The notes: generated by a model from the letters alone, not told the origin. A stretch of DNA of 13,363 bases from Bryobacterales bacterium (GCA_003132865.1 PKYZ01000199.1:1-13363), one strand, 5' to 3'; positions 5,652 through 13,363 are shown, counted from the first letter of the stretch. Program-made: numbers and translations.

Positions 5652-8600
5652 TAAACCTTTCCAGCCACCGCCTCCACAAATGCCTCGCCACCCCCATACT
5701 GCGTCAACCTTTTGGCGAACACGTCGGCGGTTCCGTCCTTCAGCGATAGCGGCTGCTTGAAGGCCAGGCTGTAGGTGGCCTTGAAATCAGTCTCAACCGC
5801 GGCCCGAATCTGCGGATCGAGGAACGATTTCACGGCGTTCGCCTTGTCCACCCTGCCAGTGAAAGTCACTGAGAACTCCTCAATGCCGTCGGCTTCAATC
5901 CCCACTTCAAAGTGGCACGTGACGTCCGCCTCCTGTAGCGTCGCCATCGCCTGATGCACCTTCCAAGTCGCCCCGGCCTCGTACAGCTTCACGCGAAGCG
6001 TGGCGATGCTGGCCACGTTGGCCTTCCGTGCCTTGTCCCAAAGATCGGCCAGCGCCTGGGCGAGCGGCCCCTGCGCCGATAGTTCAGGCGGCGGGGGCGC
6101 CGCGGGCGTGAATCCCGGCAAGACTGGCGCCTGGATCTCACCGGTTTTTTCCCGGATTGTCACCACGGCCATTGCCTGCTGCCGCTGCCCGCGGCTGTCG
6201 GTTAGCTCGATGGTGTAGGTCATGGACTGTTCCGGCCGGACGCGAAGCCGCTGCGTCTCCTGATCGGTACCGGCGGCCCCAAGCTGCGGCTCATTCGATG
6301 TGAACGTGTAAGGCGGAACGCCGCCTTTCACGCTGACCACCAGCTCGGCCGATCCGCCGCGCTCGATGGTGGTGGGATTGGCCTGGAAGTGCAGTTCCAG
6401 CGGCGCCGCGCGCGGCCACAGCCCCTTCGCTTTGGCGTTGTCGATGGTGTGTACGAAGTGGTTGTCGCTAATGTGGATCACCGGGCGCGGATCGCCCGGA
6501 CCCCATACCTGCGAGCCCTCGCGATAGATGAACAATCCCTGCTCGATGCCGTTGCGGATGCATTCCAGCAGCGGCGTATCGTGCAGCAGGATAGAAAGCT
6601 TGGGCGCGCGCCGGTACTCGGTGCGTATCTGCGCGGTGGTCATCTCGCCCTTCACGCGCAGCCCGGTCTGGTCGCGCACGAACGGCGGCGAGTCGGGAAT
6701 GTCTCGCCCTTCCAGCAGCTTCTTTTGTTCGTGCAGCACACGCTCCACCTGGTGCTGTCCGTTGCCGGGCGAGTCGCCGGGGCCGGAGAGCTCGATGATG
6801 GTGTACCCAAGGTCGAGTTGGGTGCCGGCCATCCGGGAACCGGATGGGTAGAACAGGTGGCGGTAGCACTGGAGAATGGCCATCGCCACCTCGAGCTTCA
6901 GCTTTTCGTAGTCGGCCTTGATCTTGCCCTGCTGGTAGTCGGCGAGCGTGATGTGATGTTCTTCCGGTTTTTGCAGCAGGCCATGGGCGAGGCGGCGGCG
7001 CACCAGGTCGCGCATTTTTGGAATCGTGCGCTCGTCGGCGGCCACGAATACCAGGTTGTTCCTGAGTTCGCGGATCTTGCTGCGATCCGTCCCCTTCCAC
7101 TCGAAGATCTCCGCGATGTCCGGCGGCGGCTCGCGTAAATCGGAGGGTACGGCAGTCGATTCGTGGTTCATCACCACCAGCATGGGCCGTCCGTCGCCGA
7201 CCTCGTCGGGCACATCGTAGGGACCGGCCGGGGAAAGCACGGCGTTGAACTCTCCGCGAGGCAGAGTGAAAAGCGCGCGGATGCGTTCGGCGAGCTCGGT
7301 GCGCACGTCGGCGGCGTCGATGTCGCGCATGATCCGGCGGACGATCATGGTGAGGTTCGGCTCGGCCATGAAACGGAGCGGCGCCCCCGGGCGGTCGTCC
7401 AGATAGATGGAATCGGTGACGAACTGTACGCGGGCTTGCTCGATGAAGGAAGGCTCCAGGGCGGGCGAGCACACCGAAAGCTTCAACTGTTCGGGTGTGA
7501 TCCCTTTGGCCGGGTCTCCATAGGCCAGCGTGTGCCAGAAGATCGTGCATGCGACGTAGGCCGTCACCGGCGGCAGGCCTGGGTACTTCTGGGCATCGAT
7601 GCGCTGCGCCAGCGCCGGCTCCTGACCCGCCACGGCGGCCACATCGGATTTCACCGCCGGCGCGTACTGGCCTTGGCCTAGCTTGACGTTGATTTCGGTG
7701 CGGATCGGTTCGAACGCCGGGTCCATGTGGTGCACGTGGATCGAAGCTGCGTCCGGCGGCTGAATCCTCCAGAGGTGGTGAACGGTGCGGGCCAGCAACC
7801 GCAGCATCCCGCGCGTGCGTTGGAACGTGCTGAGCGACGCGGTCTTCTCGGTCAGCATTTCGAGCAGCTTGGGATGCAGCGGGTAGCTGCGCGCGAACTG
7901 GTCGCGGAGTTCCGGGTCGGCGGCGTCGGCCGGTAGAGTGTCGCGGTTCGCGTTCCAGACCTGCGAATATGCCGCGATTACAGATTGGGCCGCGTCCAGG
8001 TCGACGTGTTCGAAGAGACGCGCGCGCAGGACGTTGGGAGTTTCGTCTTCCTCCGTAGGATTGAGGGGCGTCGTGCTCCGTACTGCAACGCTTTCGGCCT
8101 CTGACATGGCAGCGGCGGCCCGTTCATTCTCCTCTTTATAAGCGTCGCCCGCCTTGTCGTCCTTTCCCACCGCCAGGGTGTAGACCAGGGCGACCTGGGG
8201 CGTCGATGCGACAGCCTTGAACAGGTCGTGTACGAAAGCGGCAAATTGCTTGGATGCGTCCGGAAACGCACGTTCCACTTTGCGCAGATATACGGAGATC
8301 TCGTCGAGCAGGATGAGCGTCGGCTGGCCGCCGAATAGCTCGCGAATGGTGTCCGCACCCGGTGCGATATGCCTTTCGTCGCTGACGCGGATGCGCTCGT
8401 AGCCGTCGCGGCCGGCCAGGCGGTATGCCATCTCGCCCCACAGAGAGCGGGCGAGCAGTCCCGGTTCCAGCGTGAGTCCGTTGGCGGGGTCGGCGTTCTC
8501 TCCGTCGAGAGCGGCGATGCGGACAATGCCAGAGGGGAGAATCGCCGGATCGACGAAGTTCGAAAGGTCGGTAACGTCTATTGCTCCGCGCACCGCGTGG

Positions 8601-8893
8601 ACGAGGGCGATTAGCGCGTGCGTCTTGCCGCCCCCGTACTGGGTCCCGAGCCGAATGATCGACGAGACTTCGCCACCCTTGCCGGACAGGCGCAGGCAGA
8701 TTGCCTTGAGCAACTCCTTCATGCCTCGGGTGGGATAGCTCTTGGCGAAGAAGGCGGCGGGGTCGAGGTAGTCGGCTGGAGCCGTACCGTTGACGACGCG
8801 CGAAAGGTCTGCCATGAATTCATCGTCGCGAACGGTTCCGCCAAGCACGTCGGCTCGGGGGCGGCAGGTCGAGAATATCGTTGGCAGGCTCAT
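5651..8893 (-). CDS. DUF499-domain P-loop ATPase (COG1483-like), defence-associated, with Ig/PKD-like insert
   Basis: About 1080 aa from ATG 8893. Residues 3-20 carry LPTIFSTCRPRADVLGG, typical of DUF499 N-termini. The P-loop is YGGGKTH at 86-92 and Walker B is LILLDE at 193-198 with a following sensor-like helix. The middle is an alpha/beta-rich DUF499 body. Residues about 831-914 resemble an Ig/PKD-like beta-sandwich (GGVPPYTF... SMTYTIELTDSRG), followed by a proline-rich linker (APPPPEL) and a C-terminal alpha/beta domain. DUF499 ATPases accompany methylases in defence loci and are related to BREX BrxC/PglY-type ATPases; ATP-driven assembly or DNA/phage sensing is likely. An in-frame TTG at 8929 gives 1092 aa, but the ATG fits the family better, with GGAG 13 nt upstream. 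It is the first gene of the minus-strand island. Confidence 0.88.
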   Translation of the reverse strand: MSLPTIFSTCRPRADVLGGTVRDDEFMADLSRVVNGTAPADYLDPAAFFAKSYPTRGMKELLKAICLRLSGKGGEVSSIIRLGTQYGGGKTHALIALVHAVRGAIDVTDLSNFVDPAILPSGIVRIAALDGENADPANGLTLEPGLLARSLWGEMAYRLAGRDGYERIRVSDERHIAPGADTIRELFGGQPTLILLDEISVYLRKVERAFPDASKQFAAFVHDLFKAVASTPQVALVYTLAVGKDDKAGDAYKEENERAAAAMSEAESVAVRSTTPLNPTEEDETPNVLRARLFEHVDLDAAQSVIAAYSQVWNANRDTLPADAADPELRDQFARSYPLHPKLLEMLTEKTASLSTFQRTRGMLRLLARTVHHLWRIQPPDAASIHVHHMDPAFEPIRTEINVKLGQGQYAPAVKSDVAAVAGQEPALAQRIDAQKYPGLPPVTAYVACTIFWHTLAYGDPAKGITPEQLKLSVCSPALEPSFIEQARVQFVTDSIYLDDRPGAPLRFMAEPNLTMIVRRIMRDIDAADVRTELAERIRALFTLPRGEFNAVLSPAGPYDVPDEVGDGRPMLVVMNHESTAVPSDLREPPPDIAEIFEWKGTDRSKIRELRNNLVFVAADERTIPKMRDLVRRRLAHGLLQKPEEHHITLADYQQGKIKADYEKLKLEVAMAILQCYRHLFYPSGSRMAGTQLDLGYTIIELSGPGDSPGNGQHQVERVLHEQKKLLEGRDIPDSPPFVRDQTGLRVKGEMTTAQIRTEYRRAPKLSILLHDTPLLECIRNGIEQGLFIYREGSQVWGPGDPRPVIHISDNHFVHTIDNAKAKGLWPRAAPLELHFQANPTTIERGGSAELVVSVKGGVPPYTFTSNEPQLGAAGTDQETQRLRVRPEQSMTYTIELTDSRGQRQQAMAVVTIREKTGEIQAPVLPGFTPAAPPPPELSAQGPLAQALADLWDKARKANVASIATLRVKLYEAGATWKVHQAMATLQEADVTCHFEVGIEADGIEEFSVTFTGRVDKANAVKSFLDPQIRAAVETDFKATYSLAFKQPLSLKDGTADVFAKRLTQYGGGEAFVEAVAGKV

Positions 8894-8958
8894 AGCGGCT
8901 GAGATACTCCAGTGTATGCTTTTCGACAAGGCGTTTTGAAGGGCGAACGGCAGAGACC

Positions 8959-8971
8959 GCGTGCGCCACGC
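8959..8971 (-). terminator. Short GC hairpin after the response-regulator stop (weak terminator or dispersed repeat)
   Basis: GCGTG and CACGC pair around a 3-nt loop immediately downstream of the regulator's TAG stop. There is no U tract. It may be a small palindromic repeat rather than a terminator. The rest of 8894-8974 holds the DUF499 leader, without a clear promoter. Confidence 0.25.
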
Positions 8972-8974
8972 ACC

Positions 8975-9667
8975 CTACGGGAGAAAGCGGTAGCCCACCC
9001 CATGCACGGTCAAAAAATGCCGGGGCACGTTGGGCTCCGGCTCCAGCTTCTGGCGCAGCTTTACGACGTGTGCGTCCACCGTGCGGGTGTTGGGGAAGAA
9101 TTCATAGCCCCAGACCGAATTGAGAATCATGTCGCGGGTGAGCGGGCGGTCGGGGTTCTGCAGGAAATACGTGAGCAGGTTGTATTCGGCCGGAGTCAGT
9201 TTCAACTCTTCGCCACGCCGGCTGACCACGCGGCGCTCCAGGTCCACCTCGACTTCGCTGAAGTGCACCACCTTGCGCGCCTCGGCGGACGTGCGGCGCA
9301 GCACGGCGCGGATGCGCGCCAGCAGCTCGCGCGTGCCGAAGGGCTTTACCACGTAATCGTCGGCGCCGATCTCCAGCAGCAGCACCTTGTCGATTTCGTC
9401 GCCCAGGGCGCTCAGCACGATGATGGGCGTGACCACCTGTGCGGCGCGCAGTTGCTTGCAGATCTCCACGCCGTTCATGCCCGGCAGGCGCAGATCCACC
9501 AGGATCAAGTCGGGCTTGAGCAGCAGCGATTTCTCGAAGCCCGCGCGGCCATCCGCCACCAGCACGGCGCGGAACCCCTCCTGCTCCAGCATCACGCCTA
9601 TGGTGTCGCGCAAGCTCTCGTCGTCGTCGATTACCAGAATGGTCTGCATGCGGGCGGTTCTATCCAT
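8975..9667 (-). CDS. OmpR/PhoB-family response regulator (orphan)
   Basis: A 230-aa two-domain regulator. The receiver domain (about 7-122) has the acidic triad DDD at 14-16, phospho-acceptor D58 in LILVDLRLPG, the switch serine in VLSA and the lysine in VVKPFG. The winged-helix DNA-binding domain (about 135-230) has LTPAEYNLL, the recognition region TRTVDAHVVKLRQKL and the terminal GVGYRF hallmark of OmpR/PhoB proteins. No histidine kinase is adjacent, so its partner is encoded elsewhere. Start: ATG 9667 is used; ATG 9649 (residue 7, MQTILVIDDD) is the more family-like start, and neither has a clear Shine-Dalgarno. It is divergent from the UDP-glucose dehydrogenase gene across a 75-base spacer and could regulate it. 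It lies upstream of DUF499 on the same strand but is separated by about 80 nt. Confidence 0.95.
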   Translation of the reverse strand: MDRTARMQTILVIDDDESLRDTIGVMLEQEGFRAVLVADGRAGFEKSLLLKPDLILVDLRLPGMNGVEICKQLRAAQVVTPIIVLSALGDEIDKVLLLEIGADDYVVKPFGTRELLARIRAVLRRTSAEARKVVHFSEVEVDLERRVVSRRGEELKLTPAEYNLLTYFLQNPDRPLTRDMILNSVWGYEFFPNTRTVDAHVVKLRQKLEPEPNVPRHFLTVHGVGYRFLP

Positions 9668-9690
9668 TGTATCTAAACGGGATTCCAGAC

Positions 9691-9720
9691 TTGTAAACTA
9701 CGCGTGGTAAGCTCGATAAT
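9691..9720 (+). promoter_or_regulatory. Sigma-70-type promoter for the UDP-glucose dehydrogenase gene
   Basis: The -35 is TTGTAA (9691-9696, 4/6) and the -10 is GATAAT (9715-9720, 5/6), with an 18-nt spacer. The predicted transcript would start near 9727. That places the GTG at 9704 outside the message and favours ATG 9743 as the gene start. Confidence 0.45.
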
Positions 9721-9742
9721 CACGGGGTACGGCAGTTATCAC

Positions 9743-11167
9743 ATGCGGGTCACGGTCATTGGAACAGGATATGTAGGAACGGTGACGGGCGCTTGCCTGT
9801 CTTACTTCGGCCATCGCGTCACGTGCGTGGACACCGATGCGCAGAAGATCGAGAAGCTGCGGCGTGGCGAAATGCCCATCTACGAGCCCTGCCTGGAGGA
9901 GCTGCTGCAACTGGCGGCCGCGCGCGGCGGCATCGACTTTACCACCGGACTGGCGGCGCCGGCCGCGGAGAGCGACGTGATTTTCATCGCGGTGGGGACG
10001 CCGCCGCTCGAGACAGGCGAAGCCAATCTCTGCTATCTGGAGGCGGCCGCGCGCAGCATCGGGGCGGCCATGGACGATTCCAGGTTCCGCGTGGTGGTGA
10101 ACAAATCCACGGTTCCGGTGGGCAGCGGCAACCTGGTGGAGGCGCTGGTCCGGGAGGGTATTCGGGAGGCGCACCCGGGCAATCGGAAGAGCATCCGCTT
10201 CGGCGTGGCCAGCAATCCGGAGTTCCTGCGGGAAGGCAGCGCCATCGTCGATTCGCTGTATCCGGACCGCATCGTGCTTGGCGCCGAGGAAGAGCGCACG
10301 CTGCAGGTGCTGCGCGAATTGTATCGGCCGCTGGTGGCGCAGAGCTTTGAGGCGCCCGCCTTCCTGCCGCGTCCGGCCGCCATGGTGCAAGTGCCGGTGG
10401 TGACCACGACGCTAACCAGCGCGGAGATGATCAAGTACGCCGCCAATGCGTTTCTGGCGGTAAAGATCGGTTTCGCCAACGAGGTAGCCAACATCTGCGA
10501 GCGGGTGGGCGCGGAGGCCCCCGAAGTGATGGCGGGCATCGGCCTGGACGCCCGGATTGGGGCGCGCTTCCTCAATCCCGGCTTGGGGTGGGGCGGCAGT
10601 TGTTTCGGCAAGGACATCCAATCGCTGCTGCACACCGCGCGCGAGTACGGCTATCAGAGTCGCTTGCTGGAAGCATCCCTGGAGGTGAACCGGGCGCAGC
10701 GGCAACTGGCGATTCAGAAGCTGCAGGAGAAGCTGTTTATCCTGAAGGGCCGCACCATCGCGCTGCTGGGTCTGGCGTTCAAGCCGGAGACTGACGACCT
10801 GCGCGACGCGCCCAGCCTGCAGATTGCCGAGCGGCTGCTGCAAATGGGCGCGCGGGTAAAGGCGTACGACCCGATCGCTATGCAGGCGTGCCGTGAGAAC
10901 CACCCAGCGCTGCGAATCCAATACTGCGAATCGCCGGAGGATGCGGCCCAGGATGCCGACGCGCTGGTGCTGGTGACGGAATGGAAACAGTTCGCCCGTC
11001 TGGATTTGCGCGGTCTGGCGAAGCGCATGGCGCGGGCGATTCTGGTGGACGGCCGGAACCTGTTCGATCCGGAGGCCGCGCGGCAGGCGGGGTTCGACTA
11101 CTGCGGCATCGGGCGTCCGCAGCGCGCGGCGCGCACGAATGTGCCCGCGGTCCCCACTACGATTTAA
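9743..11167 (+). CDS. ugd: UDP-glucose 6-dehydrogenase
   Basis: A 474-aa member of the UDP-glucose/GDP-mannose dehydrogenase family, which oxidises UDP-glucose to UDP-glucuronate with 2 NAD+ for polysaccharide and envelope sugars. The N-terminal Rossmann motif is VIGTGYVGTVTG at 4-15, followed by the acidic NAD-ribose end of strand 2 (CVDTD). Other landmarks are FIAVGTP, NKSTVPVG and SNPEFLREG. The central helix has EMIKYAANAFLA, the catalytic cysteine C287 is in WGGSCFGKD, and the C-terminal domain has LGLAFKPETDDLRDAP. Length is slightly above the usual 440-460 because of an insertion around residues 200-220. ATG 9743 was chosen over in-frame GTG 9704 because the protein proper begins MRVTVIG and a promoter lies between them. 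The Shine-Dalgarno is weak. Confidence 0.96.
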   Translation: MRVTVIGTGYVGTVTGACLSYFGHRVTCVDTDAQKIEKLRRGEMPIYEPCLEELLQLAAARGGIDFTTGLAAPAAESDVIFIAVGTPPLETGEANLCYLEAAARSIGAAMDDSRFRVVVNKSTVPVGSGNLVEALVREGIREAHPGNRKSIRFGVASNPEFLREGSAIVDSLYPDRIVLGAEEERTLQVLRELYRPLVAQSFEAPAFLPRPAAMVQVPVVTTTLTSAEMIKYAANAFLAVKIGFANEVANICERVGAEAPEVMAGIGLDARIGARFLNPGLGWGGSCFGKDIQSLLHTAREYGYQSRLLEASLEVNRAQRQLAIQKLQEKLFILKGRTIALLGLAFKPETDDLRDAPSLQIAERLLQMGARVKAYDPIAMQACRENHPALRIQYCESPEDAAQDADALVLVTEWKQFARLDLRGLAKRMARAILVDGRNLFDPEAARQAGFDYCGIGRPQRAARTNVPAVPTTI

Positions 11168-11187
11168 TTTTCGATATCTGAATTCGA

Positions 11188-11216
11188 TTGGGCAGTCTTG
11201 AATTTTGCGGTAGAAT
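11188..11216 (+). promoter_or_regulatory. Possible sigma-70-type promoter before the sigma-factor gene
   Basis: The -35 is TTGGGC (11188-11193, 3/6) and the -10 is TAGAAT (11211-11216, 5/6), with a 17-nt spacer. The predicted start is around 11223, only a few bases before the GTG at 11228, so the message would be nearly leaderless. Moderate to weak evidence. Confidence 0.35.
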
Positions 11217-11227
11217 CTGAGACATTC

Positions 11228-11809
11228 GTGAACGCGCCAGATTCATCGCCGGGTGAGATTACCCGCCTGCTCTCCAGCATGCGGCGCGGGGATCGGGATG
11301 CGGAGGCCCGCTTGATGAAGCTGGTCTACCGGGAGCTGCGGAGCCGGGCTGGACGGTACATGCGGGGGGAGCGGCCCGATCATACTCTCCAGCCGACCGC
11401 GTTAGTCAATGAGGCCTACCTGCGGCTGACGCATAAAGATCGGATCGATTGGCAGAGCCGTGCGCATTTTTATGCGGTGGCCTCCGGTGAGATGCGCCGG
11501 ATCCTGGTGGACCATGCGCGCACTCGGGCTGCGGCCAAGCGCGGCGGGCCTTTGGAGAAGATTTCCCTGGAACACGCCACCGCTTGTTACACCTCCCGGC
11601 CGGAGGAGTTGCTCGCGCTGGACGACGCACTCCAAGAGTTCGCCAAATGGGCGCCCCGGCAGGCGCGCATCGTCGAGATGCTGTTCTTCGGCGGCTTGAC
11701 CGAGGCCGAAATTGCGGAAGTTCTGGGGATCTCCGTGCGTACGGTCAAGCGGGATTGGAGCGCGGCGCGGGCTTGGCTGTATAGCCGGATGGGCAGGGGT
11801 GAGCCTTGA
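11228..11809 (+). CDS. ECF-type RNA polymerase sigma factor (Sig-70_X6 / TIGR02999-like)
   Basis: A protein of 193 aa from GTG 11228, or 203 aa from TTG 11198. Region 2 features span about 15-70 (MKLVYRELRSRAGRYMRGE, then LQPTALVNEAYLRL and WQSRAHFYAVASGEMRRIL). Region 4 is a helix-turn-helix at about 155-185 (LTEAEIAEVLGISVRTVKRDW). The LQPTALVNEAYLRL and FYAVAS.MRRILVDHAR signatures are those of the ECF subgroup found in Acidobacteria and Planctomycetes, usually beside membrane Ser/Thr kinases, as here. The stop overlaps the kinase start by 3 nt (TTGA), so the two are probably co-translated and functionally linked: the kinase may control this sigma factor. The GTG start is preferred because a -10-like TAGAAT lies between the two candidates. 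Confidence 0.9.
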   Translation: MNAPDSSPGEITRLLSSMRRGDRDAEARLMKLVYRELRSRAGRYMRGERPDHTLQPTALVNEAYLRLTHKDRIDWQSRAHFYAVASGEMRRILVDHARTRAAAKRGGPLEKISLEHATACYTSRPEELLALDDALQEFAKWAPRQARIVEMLFFGGLTEAEIAEVLGISVRTVKRDWSAARAWLYSRMGRGEP

Positions 11810-13363
11810 CGCCGGAACGCTGGCGCAAGCTCTCTGGGATCTTCAATGCCGCGCGGGAGCTCGATCCAGCAGACCGCGACGAATTCCTCAGGCGGGAGTG
11901 TGCCGGAGACGAGGCCATGCGCTCCGAATTGATCCACTGGCTGGACGAGGATGCCAAAGGGAGCGGACACCTGGATCGCCCCGTTTGGGCCGATGGTACG
12001 GAAAGCATGCCAGCGGCCATCACGTTCTCCAGCGGAGATGTCGTCTCCGGCCGGTACCGCATTGTTCGTTTCATTGCCCGTGGCGGCATGGGCGAGGTCT
12101 ATGAGGCAGAGGACCTGGAGTTGAAGGGCCGAGTGGCGTTGAAGACACTGCTGCCCGAAATCGCCTCCGACCCGCGGATGATTTCGCGATTCAAACAGGA
12201 AATCCAGCTTTCGCGAAAGATTGCTCACCCGAATGTCTGCAAAGTCTTCGATCTGGCGCGCCACCCGGCCGACAGCTCGCCGGCGCCGGTCATTCTGCTG
12301 AGCATGGAGTATCTGCCCGGCGAAACACTGGGGCAAAAGCTGGCGCGCGCCGGCCGCCTGAGCGTGGACGAGGCTTTGCCCATCATGCGCCAGATGGCTG
12401 CGGCGCTGGATGCCGCGCATGCGGCGGGCGTGATCCACCGGGATTTCAAGACCTCCAACGTGATGCTGGTGCCATCCGGCGGGGGTGTCCGGGTGGTGGT
12501 CACCGACTTTGGCCTAGCGCGGAATGCTGGCTCGGACGGGGAGACTACTGCCACGCTTCCGGGCCGCGTCGCCGGGACCCTGGACTACATGGCCCCCGAG
12601 TTGCTAACCGGACGGCCCGCGACTGTTGCGTCGGACGTATACGCCTTCGGCATGGCGATCTACCGGATGCTTACGGGGACTCGGCCATTCGTCGCAGAAG
12701 AGCCCTTGGCGGCTGCGCTGCGCCGCGCGCAAGAGCCGGTTCCCCCGCCGCGCTCGGTGGTGCCCGGATTGGATGAACGGTGGAATGGCGCGGTCGCGCG
12801 CTGTCTGGATGCCGATCCGTCGCGCAGATTCGCTGCGGCGGGCGATGTCGTGCGGGCGATCGTGGGCGAGGCAGTGGCGGCGCCACCGCGTCCCGCACCA
12901 GCGTGGACCCGCCGCAAGCTGGGCGTTGCCGCACTGGCGATCGCGCTTGCGGGAGTGGCGGGCTACGCGCTCTGGCCCCGTGTTTATCAGCCGCCGGCCG
13001 AAGCCGCCCGATTCTATCAGACTGGCACGGACGATCTGGAAGCAGGCGCTTATTTTGCGGCCACAAAGGAACTCGGGGAAGCGGCGCGGTTGGCCCCGGA
13101 TTTCAGCATGGCGCACGCGCGCTTGGCGGAGGCATGGACCGAACTCGAAGCGCAGGAAAAGGCCGGTCAGGAGATGCTGCTGGCGCGACGATCCGCGTCC
13201 GCCGCGCGGCTCGCGCGGCTCTCCGGATTGGACCGGTTATATCTGGATGCGGTAGACTTGACCATTACGCGTCAATTCCCCGAGGCCGCCCGCAAATACG
13301 AGGAAATGCTGAAGTACGCCGGAGTCGCGCAGCCGGACGTGCGCCTGGATTTGGGCCGCGCCT
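11806..13363 (+). CDS. Membrane Ser/Thr protein kinase with C-terminal TPR-like region, partial (runs off right edge)
   Basis: The frame is open for 519 codons from TTG 11806 to the window end. The start is well supported: AGGGG lies 6 nt upstream and the start overlaps the sigma-factor stop (TTGA). Residues 1-60 form a short helical domain (RWRKLSGIFNAARELDPADR) common ahead of acidobacterial kinases. The kinase domain spans about 83-352: glycine loop ARGGMGEVY at 91-99, ATP-binding K113 in VALK, catalytic HRD at 211-213 in HRDFKTSN, DFG at 234-236, and APE at 263-265. All key residues are present, so it should be active. A single TM helix lies at about 371-390 after a basic RRK, followed by TPR-like helices (AARFYQTGTDDLEAGAY; AARKYEEMLKYAG), presumably external. 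Likely role: signal-sensing Hanks-type kinase working with the adjacent sigma factor. Confidence 0.93.
   Translation, partial: MTPERWRKLSGIFNAARELDPADRDEFLRRECAGDEAMRSELIHWLDEDAKGSGHLDRPVWADGTESMPAAITFSSGDVVSGRYRIVRFIARGGMGEVYEAEDLELKGRVALKTLLPEIASDPRMISRFKQEIQLSRKIAHPNVCKVFDLARHPADSSPAPVILLSMEYLPGETLGQKLARAGRLSVDEALPIMRQMAAALDAAHAAGVIHRDFKTSNVMLVPSGGGVRVVVTDFGLARNAGSDGETTATLPGRVAGTLDYMAPELLTGRPATVASDVYAFGMAIYRMLTGTRPFVAEEPLAAALRRAQEPVPPPRSVVPGLDERWNGAVARCLDADPSRRFAAAGDVVRAIVGEAVAAPPRPAPAWTRRKLGVAALAIALAGVAGYALWPRVYQPPAEAARFYQTGTDDLEAGAYFAATKELGEAARLAPDFSMAHARLAEAWTELEAQEKAGQEMLLARRSASAARLARLSGLDRLYLDAVDLTITRQFPEAARKYEEMLKYAGVAQPDVRLDLGRA

Noticed and set aside
6468..7550. 360-codon minus-strand frame inside the DUF499 gene
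   Set aside because: It is a shifted frame of the real gene with very high Arg/Pro/His content and no recognisable domain.
1963..8893. Canonical BREX or DISARM system
   Set aside because: No PglZ, BrxL, DrmA or DrmB-like gene is visible in the window; only partial functional resemblance can be claimed.
9698..10390. 230-codon minus-strand frame opposite ugd
   Set aside because: Antisense shadow; ugd shows all family motifs on the plus strand.
11587..12438. 283-codon minus-strand frame opposite the sigma factor and kinase
   Set aside because: Spans two real plus-strand genes; composition is that of a shadow frame.

Overview
The window is GC-rich and densely coded. The right-hand part holds a sigma factor overlapping a membrane Ser/Thr kinase with a TPR-like tail. 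That style is common in Acidobacteria, especially Solibacter/Bryobacter relatives. The assignment is an inference from gene style and is not proven.

Positions 1-8893, all on the minus strand, form a probable phage-defence or DNA-modification island. In transcription order it holds: (i) a DUF499 (COG1483-type) P-loop ATPase of about 1080 aa, with an apparent Ig/PKD-like beta-sandwich inserted near its C-terminus; (ii) a 359-base non-coding gap with an AT-rich palindrome and a 10-bp tandem repeat; (iii) an unrecognised 150-aa protein whose gene overlaps the next by 4 nt; (iv) a 959-aa DUF1156 (COG1743-type) Zn-ribbon adenine-specific DNA methylase; (v) a BrnT/BrnA toxin-antitoxin pair; (vi) a REPIN-like inverted repeat; and (vii) the first 392 codons of a PLD-SNF2 fusion (phospholipase-D-like nuclease joined to a SNF2 helicase), which runs off the left edge. 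ATPase, methylase and nuclease/helicase together resemble BREX/DISARM-like defence: the methylase could mark self DNA while the ATPase and PLD-SNF2 protein act on unmarked DNA. The TA pair may stabilise the island.

Positions 8975-9667 (minus) encode an OmpR/PhoB-type response regulator with no histidine kinase beside it. A 75-base divergent spacer separates it from a plus-strand UDP-glucose 6-dehydrogenase (9743-11167). After that come an ECF-type sigma factor (11228-11809) and, overlapping its stop codon, a Ser/Thr protein kinase with a TM segment and TPR-like tail that runs off the right edge. These look like ordinary chromosomal genes, so the island boundary probably lies near 8894-8974.

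No tRNA, rRNA, CRISPR array or transposase gene was seen. The two edge genes (PLD-SNF2 and the kinase) are open across the window ends, and I translated them by hand.
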